Source of the DNA: an uncultured Eggerthellaceae bacterium
GTDB lineage: Bacteria > Actinomycetota > Coriobacteriia > Coriobacteriales > Eggerthellaceae
DNA length: 34,932 bases
Direction of reading: 5' to 3'
NCBI GenBank assembly: GCA_934670115.1
Contig: CAKUOV010000025.1
Location: 1 to 34,932, forward strand
The position numbers and the translations under genes were made by a program. Positions 1 to 7,963 of the stretch are shown one piece after another. The notes below the pieces were generated by a model. The model worked only from the letters and a program-made list of their open reading frames with translations, was not told the DNA's origin and ran no database searches. Each line of letters starts with the position of its first letter. Position 1 is the stretch's first letter.

Positions 1-1886
1 TTCGCGAACTCGAACGGATCATCCACCGGCAAACCCTCAATCAGCAACGACTGGTTGTACAGGATGTTCGCGTACAGGCTTACCTTGTCCGTTTGACCCA
101 GATCCTGCGCCTCCTTCAGCGCTTCGAAAATCTCGTGCTTGGGGTTGATTTCCAAAACACGCGCGCTCTTCATACCGTCGTAGCCCTCGGAGGCCGAGAA
201 CACGCGCTCCATGCCCAGCGACACGCCGCCCGTGGACACCAGGCACGCCGGCGCATCGGTCAAGCGCGTAGAGGCAACAACCTTCTCCACCTTACCGTCC
301 AACGCCTTCGTCATGGTACTGAACAAGTCCGCGTTGTCCTTCTCTACCGCTTCGGCGTCGGCTTTCTCATCATCGGAACCCAGGTTCAGTTCCTCGGTGG
401 CAATGTTTTTCATCTCTTTGTCATCGAAGGTCTGCATGAGCTGCAAAACGAACTCATCAACGGGCTCGTTGCACAAAAGCACGTCGTAGCCCTTGTCCAG
501 CACGGACTTCACCAGCGGCGTCTTCTCTAGGCGCTCAATGCTTTCGCCCACGCCAAAGTGGTACAGAATGCTGTCCTGGCCCTCGGTCATGCCCTCAACG
601 TATTCGGCAAGCGTGACCATCTTGCCCTGCTTGGCGGAATAGAAAAGCAGCAGGTCAGACAACACATCGGACTTCTGACCGCAGCTGGCGTAAATGCCAA
701 ACTTCAAGCTGCGGCCGAAATTCTCGAAGAACTTCTCGTACGTTTCGCGATCGTCATCGCGCATGGCGTCTAACTCGGACTTGATCTTTTTCTCGACCTT
801 GCGAGCAATAGCGCGCAGCTGGCTATTTTGCTGCAGCGTTTCGCGGGAAATGTTCAGCGTAAGGTCCTGACTGTCCACAATGCCGCGCACGAAGTTGAAG
901 TAATCGGGAACCAGGTCCTCGCACTTCTCCATGATTAGCACGTTCGAACTGTACAGCGCCAGACCCTTCTCGTACTCGCGGCTGTACATGTCGTACGGCG
1001 CGCGACCGGGAATGAACAGCAGCGCATCGTAGTTGAGCGAGCCTTCCGCGTGGAAGCTCACCGTGCGTGCCGGGTCCTCGAAGTCGTGGAAGTTGGACTT
1101 GTAGAACTCGTTGTATTCCTCGGGCGTGACCTCGGACTTGTTGCGCTTCCAAATGGGCACCATGGAGTTGATAGTCTCGATGGTCTTGTATTCTTCCCAT
1201 TCGGGCTTTGCGTCCTCGGGCGCGTCGGGCGGCAGCGGCTTCTGACGCTCTTTCGTTACCAGCATGCGAATGGGGTAGCGCACGTAGTTGCTGTAATGCA
1301 GAATCAGATGACGCAGACCCTCTTCGGTCAGGAATTCGTCGTAATCCTCTTCGGTCGTGCTTTCCTTGATGGTCAAAATGACGTCGGTGCCGTGCGTTTC
1401 GCGATCGGCCGGCTCAATGGTGTAGCCCTCCACGCCGTCGCTTTCCCAGGCATATGCCTCATCGCTGCCGAATGCGCGGGACACAACGCGCACGTGGTCG
1501 GCCACCATAAACGACGAGTAAAAACCAACGCCGAACTGGCCAATAATATCAATGTCGGAACCCTGCTGATCAGCGTTTTCGGTCTTGAACGACTGGCTGT
1601 CGGAGTGAGCGATGGTGCCCAGGTTCTTGTCCAGCTCGTCCTTGCTCATGCCAATGCCGTCATCGGAAACAATAATAGTGCGCGCGCCCTTGTCGAAGTT
1701 CACGCGAATGCACAGCTCGTCTTTGTCAACGGCGGCCGATTCGTCGGTCAGGCTCTTGAAGTACAGCTTGTCCACGGCATCGGACGCGTTCGAAATGAGC
1801 TCACGAAGGAAGATCTCTTTATTCGTGTAAATGGAGTTGATCATTAGATCAAGCAGCTTTTTGCTCTCTGTCTTGAATTTTTTCAT
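1..1886 (-). CDS. htpG: Molecular chaperone HtpG (Hsp90), C-terminus cut by window edge
   Basis: ATP-dependent cytosolic Hsp90 chaperone. The reverse-strand translation starts MKKFKTESKKLLDLMINSIY at 1886, preceded by a GAAGG ribosome binding site, and stays open to position 1. The N-terminal GHKL ATPase motifs are visible: ISNASDAVDKL (conserved Asn/Asp), DDGIGM, and FGVGFYSSFMVADHV. The middle domain follows, including the NISRETLQ motif. About 628 codons are present, close to the usual full length of 610-640 residues, so little of the C-terminal dimerisation domain is missing. It is transcribed away from mscL and its promoter carries a CIRCE-like operator at 2057-2083, pointing to HrcA heat-shock control. 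Identification is very secure. Confidence 0.97.
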   Translation of the reverse strand, partial: MKKFKTESKKLLDLMINSIYTNKEIFLRELISNASDAVDKLYFKSLTDESAAVDKDELCIRVNFDKGARTIIVSDDGIGMSKDELDKNLGTIAHSDSQSFKTENADQQGSDIDIIGQFGVGFYSSFMVADHVRVVSRAFGSDEAYAWESDGVEGYTIEPADRETHGTDVILTIKESTTEEDYDEFLTEEGLRHLILHYSNYVRYPIRMLVTKERQKPLPPDAPEDAKPEWEEYKTIETINSMVPIWKRNKSEVTPEEYNEFYKSNFHDFEDPARTVSFHAEGSLNYDALLFIPGRAPYDMYSREYEKGLALYSSNVLIMEKCEDLVPDYFNFVRGIVDSQDLTLNISRETLQQNSQLRAIARKVEKKIKSELDAMRDDDRETYEKFFENFGRSLKFGIYASCGQKSDVLSDLLLFYSAKQGKMVTLAEYVEGMTEGQDSILYHFGVGESIERLEKTPLVKSVLDKGYDVLLCNEPVDEFVLQLMQTFDDKEMKNIATEELNLGSDDEKADAEAVEKDNADLFSTMTKALDGKVEKVVASTRLTDAPACLVSTGGVSLGMERVFSASEGYDGMKSARVLEINPKHEIFEALKEAQDLGQTDKVSLYANILYNQSLLIEGLPVDDPFEFA

Positions 1887-2053
1887 CGATCCTTCTTTCT
1901 CTTCACAGTAAAAACAAATGCAATAGATATTGCTTGCCAAGACCGCTTTATGCGTTTTTTCGTACCGCCGGCGCGTTTTTATGCACTTACCTGCACGATT
2001 TCCGCACGCACGACGCACGCCCTGCGAACGACCCGCGAACGACGAAACGCAAC

Positions 2054-2083
2054 GCATTAGCAGTCTCGGGTATCGAGTGCCAA
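2054..2083 (-). promoter_or_regulatory. CIRCE-like HrcA operator overlapping the htpG promoter
   Basis: Read on the minus strand, TTGGCACTC (2083-2075), nine bases, then GACTGCTAA (2065-2057) matches the CIRCE consensus TTAGCACTC-N9-GAGTGCTAA at 16 of 18 positions. The first arm contains a -35 box TTGGCA (2083-2078). A TAATGC -10 box (2059-2054) lies 18 bases further on, overlapping the second arm, so a bound repressor would block polymerase. The resulting htpG leader would be about 160 nt. No CIRCE copy lies closer to the start codon. HrcA-CIRCE control of chaperone genes is established; that it governs htpG here is inference. Confidence 0.7.
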
Positions 2084-2155
2084 AGGTGATTGTACTTCTG
2101 CGTGCAAGCGTGTCAAGTTTCCTCAAAAAGCGTCATCAGGTCGTAATATTTGCCC

Positions 2156-2161
2156 TATAAT
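2156..2161 (+). promoter_or_regulatory. Probable -10 box of the mscL promoter
   Basis: A perfect TATAAT hexamer lies 73 bases before the mscL start codon. The -35 region at the right distance (about 2132-2138) matches TTGACA poorly, so this is a partial promoter call. Confidence 0.4.
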
Positions 2162-2234
2162 CGTGCCGACTTATTTATGCGAAGAAACAGGCAGAGTGCC
2201 TGGTCGCAAACAGCAAAGAGAAAAGGGGCCTTCT

Positions 2235-2684
2235 ATGAAAATGCTCGACGAATTCAAGGAGTTCATCAATCGCGGCAACGTGATGGATATGGCTGTTGGC
2301 GTTATCGTGGGCGGCGCGTTCACAGCAATTGTTACCGCGCTGACCTCGAACATCATCAATCCCCTGATCACGCTTATCACGGGCGGCGGCATTGATACCG
2401 CAGGCGCGCTGGTTATTCCGGGAACGTCCATTGACTTCGGCGCATTCATTTCCGCCGTTATCAACTTCCTGATTGTTGCGTTCATCGTGTTCTTGCTGGT
2501 CAAAGCTGTGAGTAACATGCAGAATCTGGGCAAGAAGAAAGAAGAAGCGGAAGAGGACGAAACCGAGCCTCCCACCTGCCCCTTCTGCCTGGAAGAAGTC
2601 AAGGAAGGCGCTACGCGCTGCCCGCATTGCGCCGGTTCGTTTGATGCCCCCGCTGCACCTAAGGTGAAGGTCAAGGAGTATTAG
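2235..2684 (+). CDS. mscL: Large-conductance mechanosensitive channel MscL with C-terminal zinc ribbon
   Basis: Membrane safety valve that opens under turgor stress. The protein is 149 residues from ATG at 2235, chosen because AAGGGG lies about seven bases upstream and MKMLDEFKEFINRGNVMDMAV is the typical MscL N-terminus. An upstream in-frame ATG would add an unconserved 24-residue leader. TM1 spans about residues 16-45 and contains VGVIVGGAFTAIV; TM2 spans about 68-96. After a charged linker (99-110), two knuckles, CPFC (115-118) and CPHC (129-132), form a C4 zinc-ribbon signature replacing the usual short helical tail. The gene stands alone, with its own -10 box upstream and a bidirectional terminator 140 bases downstream. 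MscL identity is secure; the role of the zinc ribbon is unknown. Confidence 0.95.
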   Translation: MKMLDEFKEFINRGNVMDMAVGVIVGGAFTAIVTALTSNIINPLITLITGGGIDTAGALVIPGTSIDFGAFISAVINFLIVAFIVFLLVKAVSNMQNLGKKKEEAEEDETEPPTCPFCLEEVKEGATRCPHCAGSFDAPAAPKVKVKEY

Positions 2685-2824
2685 CGCCAAGCGGGAAGAA
2701 GAAAGCGGCTGCTCAGAGCACAGTTGTTGTCAAATTACCCCACCTTTTGTCAACAATTGCGAAGGCAGAAACGCCGAACGCCGCAATCCTGCAAAGCTTG
2801 CCCGCCCAACGTGGCGCTACCACC

Positions 2825-2856
2825 AAAAAGCCCCGAATCCGTTCGGGGCTTTCCTT
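2825..2856. terminator. Bidirectional intrinsic terminator between mscL and the exonuclease gene
   Basis: An 11-bp perfect stem AAAGCCCCGAA / TTCGGGGCTTT (2827-2837 and 2842-2852) closes a TCCG tetraloop. The minus-strand reading ends in five Ts (complement of 2825-2829), so it best terminates the exonuclease gene, but it also sits downstream of mscL. Confidence 0.8.
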
Positions 2857-2915
2857 GTGCGGGTTGCAGCTAGATCAGGAAGCCGTTCAAGAATGCGAAA
2901 CGGGCGAATGTCGTT

Positions 2916-2957
2916 TTTACCCTACACTTCTTGAAAATGCGCTAAATGTAGGGTAAA
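2916..2957. repeat. Perfect 11-bp inverted repeat with 20-base spacer
   Basis: TTTACCCTACA at 2916-2926 is mirrored exactly by TGTAGGGTAAA at 2947-2957. It lies just downstream of the minus-strand exonuclease stop and 90 bases beyond the bidirectional terminator. The stem lacks a clear U-tract, so it could be a regulator dyad, a weak terminator or a short extragenic repeat. Confidence 0.6.
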
Positions 2958-2992
2958 GGCAAAGGATCCATCACTTTTAACCCGAAATCGCA

Positions 2993-3682
2993 CTAGGCTG
3001 CTTCATTCATTTTCTCAAGAAGGCCAGCCAACGCACTTGCCATGGGGTTGTAGCCGCATGGTTGCACGTTTGTCATGGCGGCTTCAAGAGCGCGCTTGTG
3101 CTCCAGATGCTCCCCCTTGATAAGCGCGACTAGAAGCTCGGCCGTATGCTCCGCATCCGCCAGCGCTCGATGCTCGCATTCGCTCGAAAGCTCGCGGTCA
3201 AACCATGCGAAGGCGTCGTGCAAGGACATGCACTTGCGACGACCCCTCATATCCATAGCGCGAGGAAACACTCTTTGGAGATCCATCCAGCGATGCATGT
3301 TCGCGGGCATGGCAATTTCCTTCATGGCACACTCGGAGACAATCTGTGCCTTGTCGTTCTCGCTCCAGGCAACCATACGGGTCCTTCCCTTGCCCACCCA
3401 CTCGCTGAAAAGCAGCAATGCCTCGGCAAAATTGGGCGCATCTTCTAGCATGCGAGTGGTGATTCCCGTAAGTCGGCGCACCCTTCCGCTTACGGACGCA
3501 GCCATCTCGGGTCTTACCAAACACCTGAATTCATCCAACATACGTCCGCCTGGACTCACACGTACCGCGCCAATCTCAATTACCTCGTACACCTGGCGCA
3601 CGCCTTGCTTTCGTGCGTTGCGTATAGAGGGCGTGAATTCCAAGTCAACCACGATGTTTTGATCATATGCGGGATGTGCCAT
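2993..3682 (-). CDS. 3'-5' exonuclease, DEDDh (DnaQ/ExoIII-like) family
   Basis: A 229-residue cytosolic nuclease predicted to remove 3'-terminal nucleotides from DNA or RNA with two metal ions. ATG at 3682 follows an AAGGAG site. The DEDDh residues can be placed: Exo I is VVDLEFTP with D13 and E15, Exo II is WSENDKAQI with D110, and Exo III is EHRALADAEHT with H171 and D176. The segment EVIEIGAVRV is also typical of the fold. There is no BRCT or polymerase domain, so it is a stand-alone exonuclease. The about 40 C-terminal residues after Exo III match no motif I know. Upstream lies a possible TATACT -10 (complement of 3722-3727). The substrate cannot be told from sequence: proofreading subunit, RNase T-like and KapD-like proteins share these motifs. 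Confidence 0.85.
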   Translation of the reverse strand: MAHPAYDQNIVVDLEFTPSIRNARKQGVRQVYEVIEIGAVRVSPGGRMLDEFRCLVRPEMAASVSGRVRRLTGITTRMLEDAPNFAEALLLFSEWVGKGRTRMVAWSENDKAQIVSECAMKEIAMPANMHRWMDLQRVFPRAMDMRGRRKCMSLHDAFAWFDRELSSECEHRALADAEHTAELLVALIKGEHLEHKRALEAAMTNVQPCGYNPMASALAGLLEKMNEAA

Positions 3683-3820
3683 TTTTCGCTCCTTGCATGC
3701 CGAATTCTCAACTCAAAGCCCAGTATAGCTTCTTCGCAAAAATCGCATGTCCGTTTCCACGGACACCCTTGGCATTTTATGAATTATCGCCTCTAAGCAC
3801 GAATCAAACCGCGTCACTTC

Positions 3821-4054
3821 ATGTTGTTGAAAAATGACCCCAAAACTCGAAGTTGTGGCGGGTTGGAAGTAGGTCGAAAGCACAAATTGGAGCATTTTAC
3901 AGCAAGTTCACGGTTTGCGAAAAATAGCCTTAACAAAATACCAGTTCAAAGCTATTCTCCGTTGAAGCATATTCAAATTCCCGATCGATGCCAAATGCCA
4001 ACCTACTTCCAACCCGCCACAACTTCGAATTTGGCACCACTTTTTCAACAACAT
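3821..4054. repeat. Long imperfect inverted repeat, possible MITE or relic element
   Basis: Arms of 54 bases at 3821-3874 and 4001-4054 are reverse complements with one diverged patch. The inner 28 bases (3847-3874 against 4001-4028) are identical, and the outer ATGTTGTTGAAAA / TTTTCAACAACAT ends also match. The 126-base interior holds no convincing gene. The element fills most of the 420-base gap between the exonuclease and the gene ending at 4103. The layout fits a miniature inverted-repeat element or a large structured RNA; there is no transposase and no obvious target-site duplication. Confidence 0.65.
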
Positions 4055-4071
4055 ACTTTTAAATCGACCGA

Positions 4072-4104
4072 AATGTTAAAAAGACCCCGTCACTTTTTAA
4101 CATT
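4072..4104 (-). terminator. Hairpin terminator of the dnaE-truA operon
   Basis: Perfect 12-bp arms AATGTTAAAAAG (4072-4083) and CTTTTTAACATT (4093-4104) close a nine-base loop. On the minus strand the hairpin begins inside the stop codon at 4105-4103 and its 3' arm carries five Ts. Its AT-rich stem is weaker than a classic terminator, but the position right at the end of the operon fits. Confidence 0.55.
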
Positions 4105-4813
4105 AGGCAAGGCGGGAAGCGCGCACAGCTACAAGGTGACCGTCGGCGTCTTCGAAAAGACAGAGCTTGCCATCGCGACCTGCGCAAAGATGCTTGAACG
4201 TGGCGACCTCAGCAGGGGCGGGTCGTGCCGGCACGTCAAGCAGTTCGGGAATCTCGTTGCCGGCGGCACCCGTTGCGGAAGAACAAGCAATCTCCCCCGT
4301 AGCACAGGCGCCGGCGGCAGGAGCAAACGCTTTTCCACCAGCAGCAACGGAGTCATCCGCTGCCCTTAAATTCGAAGGTAGGACGACCTCCTCCAGTTCA
4401 TCGCCATCAAACATTTCCGCATCATCAAGAGCCGCAGCAGAAAAGCCTACCGACGTTGCCGCGCAATCAGCACCCACGGCGCAGGTAGCACTTGCAGCCA
4501 AACTCGAGCCCCCGGATGCAGATGCAACGCCCTCTGTGGCCACGATCATGCCCGACGCCGTTTCGCACGACTCCATTTCCTGTTCGGAAAAACCAAGCTC
4601 ATCGGCAAAAGAGAGCCTTTTATGAGCAAGCTCCTGCAGCTCTTTCACGGCGCGCACGGCCGCTGAATCGCCGCATTTACCCAGCTCATCGGTAATTTCT
4701 ACCACACGCTCCCATGCGCGCAAGTTCTCTTCTTCCTCGCGGCTACGAAACGCGTCAAGCCCACGTGCCTGCCGTATTTGGGCGGCATCGCGAAAAGAAT
4801 TCGTCAGCTTCAT
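4103..4813 (-). CDS. Hypothetical protein, helical head and Ala-rich linker, third gene of dnaE-truA operon
   Basis: A 236-residue protein I do not recognise. Residues 1-80 are charged and look helical (REEEENLRAWERVVEITDEL). Residues 85-205 are low-complexity, rich in Ala, Gly, Ser, Asp and Glu, and probably disordered. The last 30 residues form a compact-looking end (KHLCAGRDGKLCLFEDADGHLVAVRASRLA) that reads like a small beta domain. The start codon overlaps the truA stop as ATGA (4813-4810), indicating translational coupling, and a hairpin follows the stop. The protein has no signal peptide or membrane segment. The operon position suggests a housekeeping gene conserved only in close relatives; no function is proposed. 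Confidence 0.65.
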   Translation of the reverse strand: MKLTNSFRDAAQIRQARGLDAFRSREEEENLRAWERVVEITDELGKCGDSAAVRAVKELQELAHKRLSFADELGFSEQEMESCETASGMIVATEGVASASGGSSLAASATCAVGADCAATSVGFSAAALDDAEMFDGDELEEVVLPSNLRAADDSVAAGGKAFAPAAGACATGEIACSSATGAAGNEIPELLDVPARPAPAEVATFKHLCAGRDGKLCLFEDADGHLVAVRASRLA

Positions 4814-5838
4814 AGCGCCTCCTGAACCGCCGCTTTCGCGGCACCCGCCGAATCAACAACGGGAGCATAGGGACAGCGCTCGCCTTCGTAGTCAACCGAC
4901 CAAAACACCAGGCCGCATGCGGGAGCCGTTTCGCCCGCCGCGCTGCGATCGCATGCCGCCAAAACGCGATTGATCCACTCCGGCTCACGATGCCCCGCAC
5001 CCACTTTCACAAGCGTGCCCACCATCGTACGCACCATGGAATGCAAAAACGCATTGCCCCTCACGGTGATTATCAGCAGGTTCTCGCCCATCACCTGCGC
5101 GGGCTCTACCTGCACTTTTTCCACATATCGAAACGTCGTTTTGTCTTTTGCGGAAGCCGCCAGGCAAAACGATTTGAAGTCATGCTCGCCTTCCAAAAGA
5201 CGTGCCGCTTGCTGCATGGCTGCAACATCCAGCGGCTTAGAAATGTGCCAGCTGTAGTCGCGCATGAAGAGCGGCGGCACGGGGTCAGTGCAAATGTGAT
5301 AATGATACTCTCGCGACACGGCGTCAAAGCGCGCCGAGAAGCCTTCAGGGCGTTCCTCGATGTTTTTCGCAACGATACGCTCATGCGTTAAGGCGTTCAG
5401 CGAGCGCAGCAACGTGCGCTGCGACCTTCCCCTGATTGCCGCCACGGGAACTGAAAACGACACGACCTGCTCACGCGCATGAACACCAGCATCGGTTCTA
5501 CCTGCGCAAACCGTCAAAACAGGTTGTTTGAGCAGCAACGAAAGCGCTTCCTCAACGTTCCCTTGCACCGTAAGCTGACCCGGCTGTCGTGCGAATCCCG
5601 CGAAGGGCGCACCGTTGTACCCGAGTGTCAAGGCATACGTGCGCAGCGGCTCATCCGCGGGCATCGCACCCGGCGCCTCCGCCGTGGCCGCACCAGCACC
5701 CGATACGCCCGGCACCGTGGCTACATCCGTGGTGCCCGCCGCGCCAGCGTCCGCCGCAGCACCAGGCGCGTCCACCGCACCTGGGACTTCCGCCGCAACC
5801 GCGGGCGCCGCCGCATCCTTTCCCGCGCAACTACCCAT
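4810..5838 (-). CDS. truA: tRNA pseudouridine(38-40) synthase TruA with Ala-rich N-terminal extension
   Basis: Converts uridines 38-40 of the tRNA anticodon arm to pseudouridine. The catalytic aspartate lies in CAGRTDAGVHA (D116). Other TruA hallmarks are YALTLGYNGAPFAGFARQ at the start of the fold, RSLNALTHERIVAKNIEERPEGFSAR and FLHSMVRTMVGTLVKVGAG. I start it at ATG 5838, which overlaps the dnaE stop by eight bases and follows GGAAGAG. That gives 342 residues, with a roughly 58-residue Ala/Gly/Pro/Asp tract before the conserved domain. An internal ATG at 5664 would give 284 residues, nearer the usual 245-280, with GGAGG eleven bases upstream. Function is secure; the start is not. Confidence 0.92.
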   Translation of the reverse strand: MGSCAGKDAAAPAVAAEVPGAVDAPGAAADAGAAGTTDVATVPGVSGAGAATAEAPGAMPADEPLRTYALTLGYNGAPFAGFARQPGQLTVQGNVEEALSLLLKQPVLTVCAGRTDAGVHAREQVVSFSVPVAAIRGRSQRTLLRSLNALTHERIVAKNIEERPEGFSARFDAVSREYHYHICTDPVPPLFMRDYSWHISKPLDVAAMQQAARLLEGEHDFKSFCLAASAKDKTTFRYVEKVQVEPAQVMGENLLIITVRGNAFLHSMVRTMVGTLVKVGAGHREPEWINRVLAACDRSAAGETAPACGLVFWSVDYEGERCPYAPVVDSAGAAKAAVQEAL

Positions 5839-7957
5839 GAAGCACGTCTCTTCCGAACAAGCGCGAAAGCTCCAGCGCCAACACGCGCGACGTGGCATCC
5901 ACGTGAACCGGCAGCTCCGCGCGGAATCGGCGCCCATCGCCCTGCGTATACAGAAGCGACACGCCATCGCTTCCCGGGAACTGCTTCAGAAGCGCCGTAA
6001 GCTTCATGGAAACATCCAGGTTGTACTCATTCGAATACACGCTAATCTGCATGTGCAGCGGTTTTGCCTGCTCATCGCCCAGTTCAATTGTCTCAACTTC
6101 GTACGCGATAATCTGGCTTCCGCGATCGCCGCACTCGAACTTGCCTTTTATCTTCACCACGGCGTCTTCCACAATGGCGTCGGCGAAATCGCTGTACTTG
6201 AAGCAGATGCACTCCATGGAGCCCGAAGTGTCCTCGAGCGTGAACGTTGCCATGCGGTTGCCGGTTTTCGTCAGCTTCGTGGTTACGCCGCTCACCATGC
6301 CCACGAAATCGCCATTGCGAATCTCCTTCGTACGCTCGGACAGCTCGCCCATGGTGAACTTCGACATGCGCGCCAGTATGCGTTCATACGGCTGCAGCGG
6401 GTGCTCCGAAACGTAGATTTTCATGATCTCTTTTTCGAAGGCAAGCTTCGTGCGCTTATCCCACTCAATGCCATCGGGAGGCGGAACTTCCTCTTCGAAA
6501 CCGGATTCTTCGTCTTCGCCGAACATATCGAACATGGAAACCTGGCCCGCATCGCGGTCGCGTTGGCGTTTCGCAGCGTTTTCCAGCAGGTTCGTGTCGT
6601 CAACAAAGCTCATCAGCTGCTTGCGCGTGTAGCCCGTCGAGTCAAACGCACCGCCCTTGATCAGGGCTTCTAGCGTCTTACGGTTATAGCACTTCGAATC
6701 CAAACGATTCACAAAATCGTGCAGCGAGCTATACGGGCCGTTCGCCTTGCGTTCCGCAACAATCGCTTCCGCCACATTGCGACCCACGCCGCGCACGCCA
6801 ACCAAGCCGAAGCGAATGCCCTCGTCAACAGGGGTAAATTCCTCATTCGACTGGTTCACGTCCGGCGGCAAAACCGGTGTACCGTTATGGTTGCAGCTGG
6901 CAATGTAGCGAATCAGACGGTCCGTGTTGCCCATGTAACTGGAAAGAACAGCCGCCATGAACTCGTTCGGATAGTGCGCTTTCAGATACGCCGTGCGCAT
7001 AACCAAAATGGCGTACGCAGCCGAGTGCGACTTATTGAACGCGTACTTAGCGAACTTCTCGGCGTCGTTCCAAATCTGCTCGGCAATTTCCAGCTTGTAG
7101 CCGTTCGCAACAGCGCCCGTATTCCATTCTTCTTTCAGCTGACGCATGACGTCGAGCTTTTTCTTGCCCATTGCCTTACGCAAAACGTCGGAACGACCTG
7201 CGGAAAAGCCGCTCATGACCATGGAAACCTGCATGATCTGTTCTTGGTAGACCATGGTGCCGTACGTTTCTTCCAGAATGGGCTTCAAGCGCTCGTCGTA
7301 GTAATGGACCTCGGTTTTGCCGCTTGCAACCTTGATGTAGTCCTCGACCATGCCGGATTCCAAAGGACCCGGACGGTTCAACGCAATGGAAGCAACAATA
7401 TCAGAGAAGCGGCGCGGAGGAAGGCGGCTGAACAGGCTCACGTACAGCGCGCCTTCAACCTGGAACAGGCCGTCCATGTTGCCGCTGCGCATAAGCGCAT
7501 AGGATTCTTCGTCGCCCTCGGTCGGAATCTTTTCGGCAACCAGATTCAGGCCGTATCGCTCGTTCACATTGCGGCACGCGCGGGAAAGAACGCCCAGCGT
7601 ACGCAAGCCCAGGAAGTCCATCTTCAAAAGGCCCAGCTCAGGCGTGTAGTGACCGTCGTACTGCGTGATAATGCCGCCGCCCTTGGTGTCGCGCTTTACC
7701 GGCACGTGGTCGGTCATGGGGTCGCGGCAGATGATAGTTGCGCAGGCATGCACGCCTTCGCCACGCACGTGTCCTTCAATGGCGCGCGCGTCATCAACAA
7801 CCGCCTTCACCTCGGGGTCGTTTTCGTATTCCTTCTTGAAGTCGGGGTTTGTCTCCAGCGCTTTGTCGATGGTAATGCCCAGCTCATCGCCAATAAGCTT
7901 GGCAACCTTGTCGCCCACCGCATACGGATACCCCAGCACGCGCGCGGCATCGCGCAC
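5831..7957 (-). CDS. dnaE: DnaE carboxy-terminal open frame: fingers, HhH, OB fold, C-terminal domain
   Basis: This is the rest of dnaE after the TAA, up to 708 residues if read from the GTG at 7957. No ribosome binding site precedes that GTG, so independent translation is doubtful. It has the third palm aspartate (LLKMDFLGLRTL) and the fingers, with ALNRPGPLESGMVEDYI, YQEQIMQVSMVMSGFS and FNKSHSAAYAILVMRTAYLKAHYPNEF. A helix-hairpin-helix follows (VGRNVAEAIVAER), then an OB fold near residues 555-640 (GDFVGMVSGVTTKLTKTGN) and a C-terminal beta-rich segment. No intein or split-intein sequence flanks the break, which argues against a trans-spliced DnaE of the cyanobacterial kind. It overlaps the truA start. 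Confidence 0.8.
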   Translation of the reverse strand: MRDAARVLGYPYAVGDKVAKLIGDELGITIDKALETNPDFKKEYENDPEVKAVVDDARAIEGHVRGEGVHACATIICRDPMTDHVPVKRDTKGGGIITQYDGHYTPELGLLKMDFLGLRTLGVLSRACRNVNERYGLNLVAEKIPTEGDEESYALMRSGNMDGLFQVEGALYVSLFSRLPPRRFSDIVASIALNRPGPLESGMVEDYIKVASGKTEVHYYDERLKPILEETYGTMVYQEQIMQVSMVMSGFSAGRSDVLRKAMGKKKLDVMRQLKEEWNTGAVANGYKLEIAEQIWNDAEKFAKYAFNKSHSAAYAILVMRTAYLKAHYPNEFMAAVLSSYMGNTDRLIRYIASCNHNGTPVLPPDVNQSNEEFTPVDEGIRFGLVGVRGVGRNVAEAIVAERKANGPYSSLHDFVNRLDSKCYNRKTLEALIKGGAFDSTGYTRKQLMSFVDDTNLLENAAKRQRDRDAGQVSMFDMFGEDEESGFEEEVPPPDGIEWDKRTKLAFEKEIMKIYVSEHPLQPYERILARMSKFTMGELSERTKEIRNGDFVGMVSGVTTKLTKTGNRMATFTLEDTSGSMECICFKYSDFADAIVEDAVVKIKGKFECGDRGSQIIAYEVETIELGDEQAKPLHMQISVYSNEYNLDVSMKLTALLKQFPGSDGVSLLYTQGDGRRFRAELPVHVDATSRVLALELSRLFGRDVLHG

Positions 7958-7963
7958 GGCGTT

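Noticed and set aside
2163..2234. Longer MscL starting at 2163
   Set aside because: The extra 24 residues are unlike MscL, the ribosome binding site belongs to the ATG at 2235, and the -10 box ends at 2161, so the transcript would not include that start with a ribosome site.
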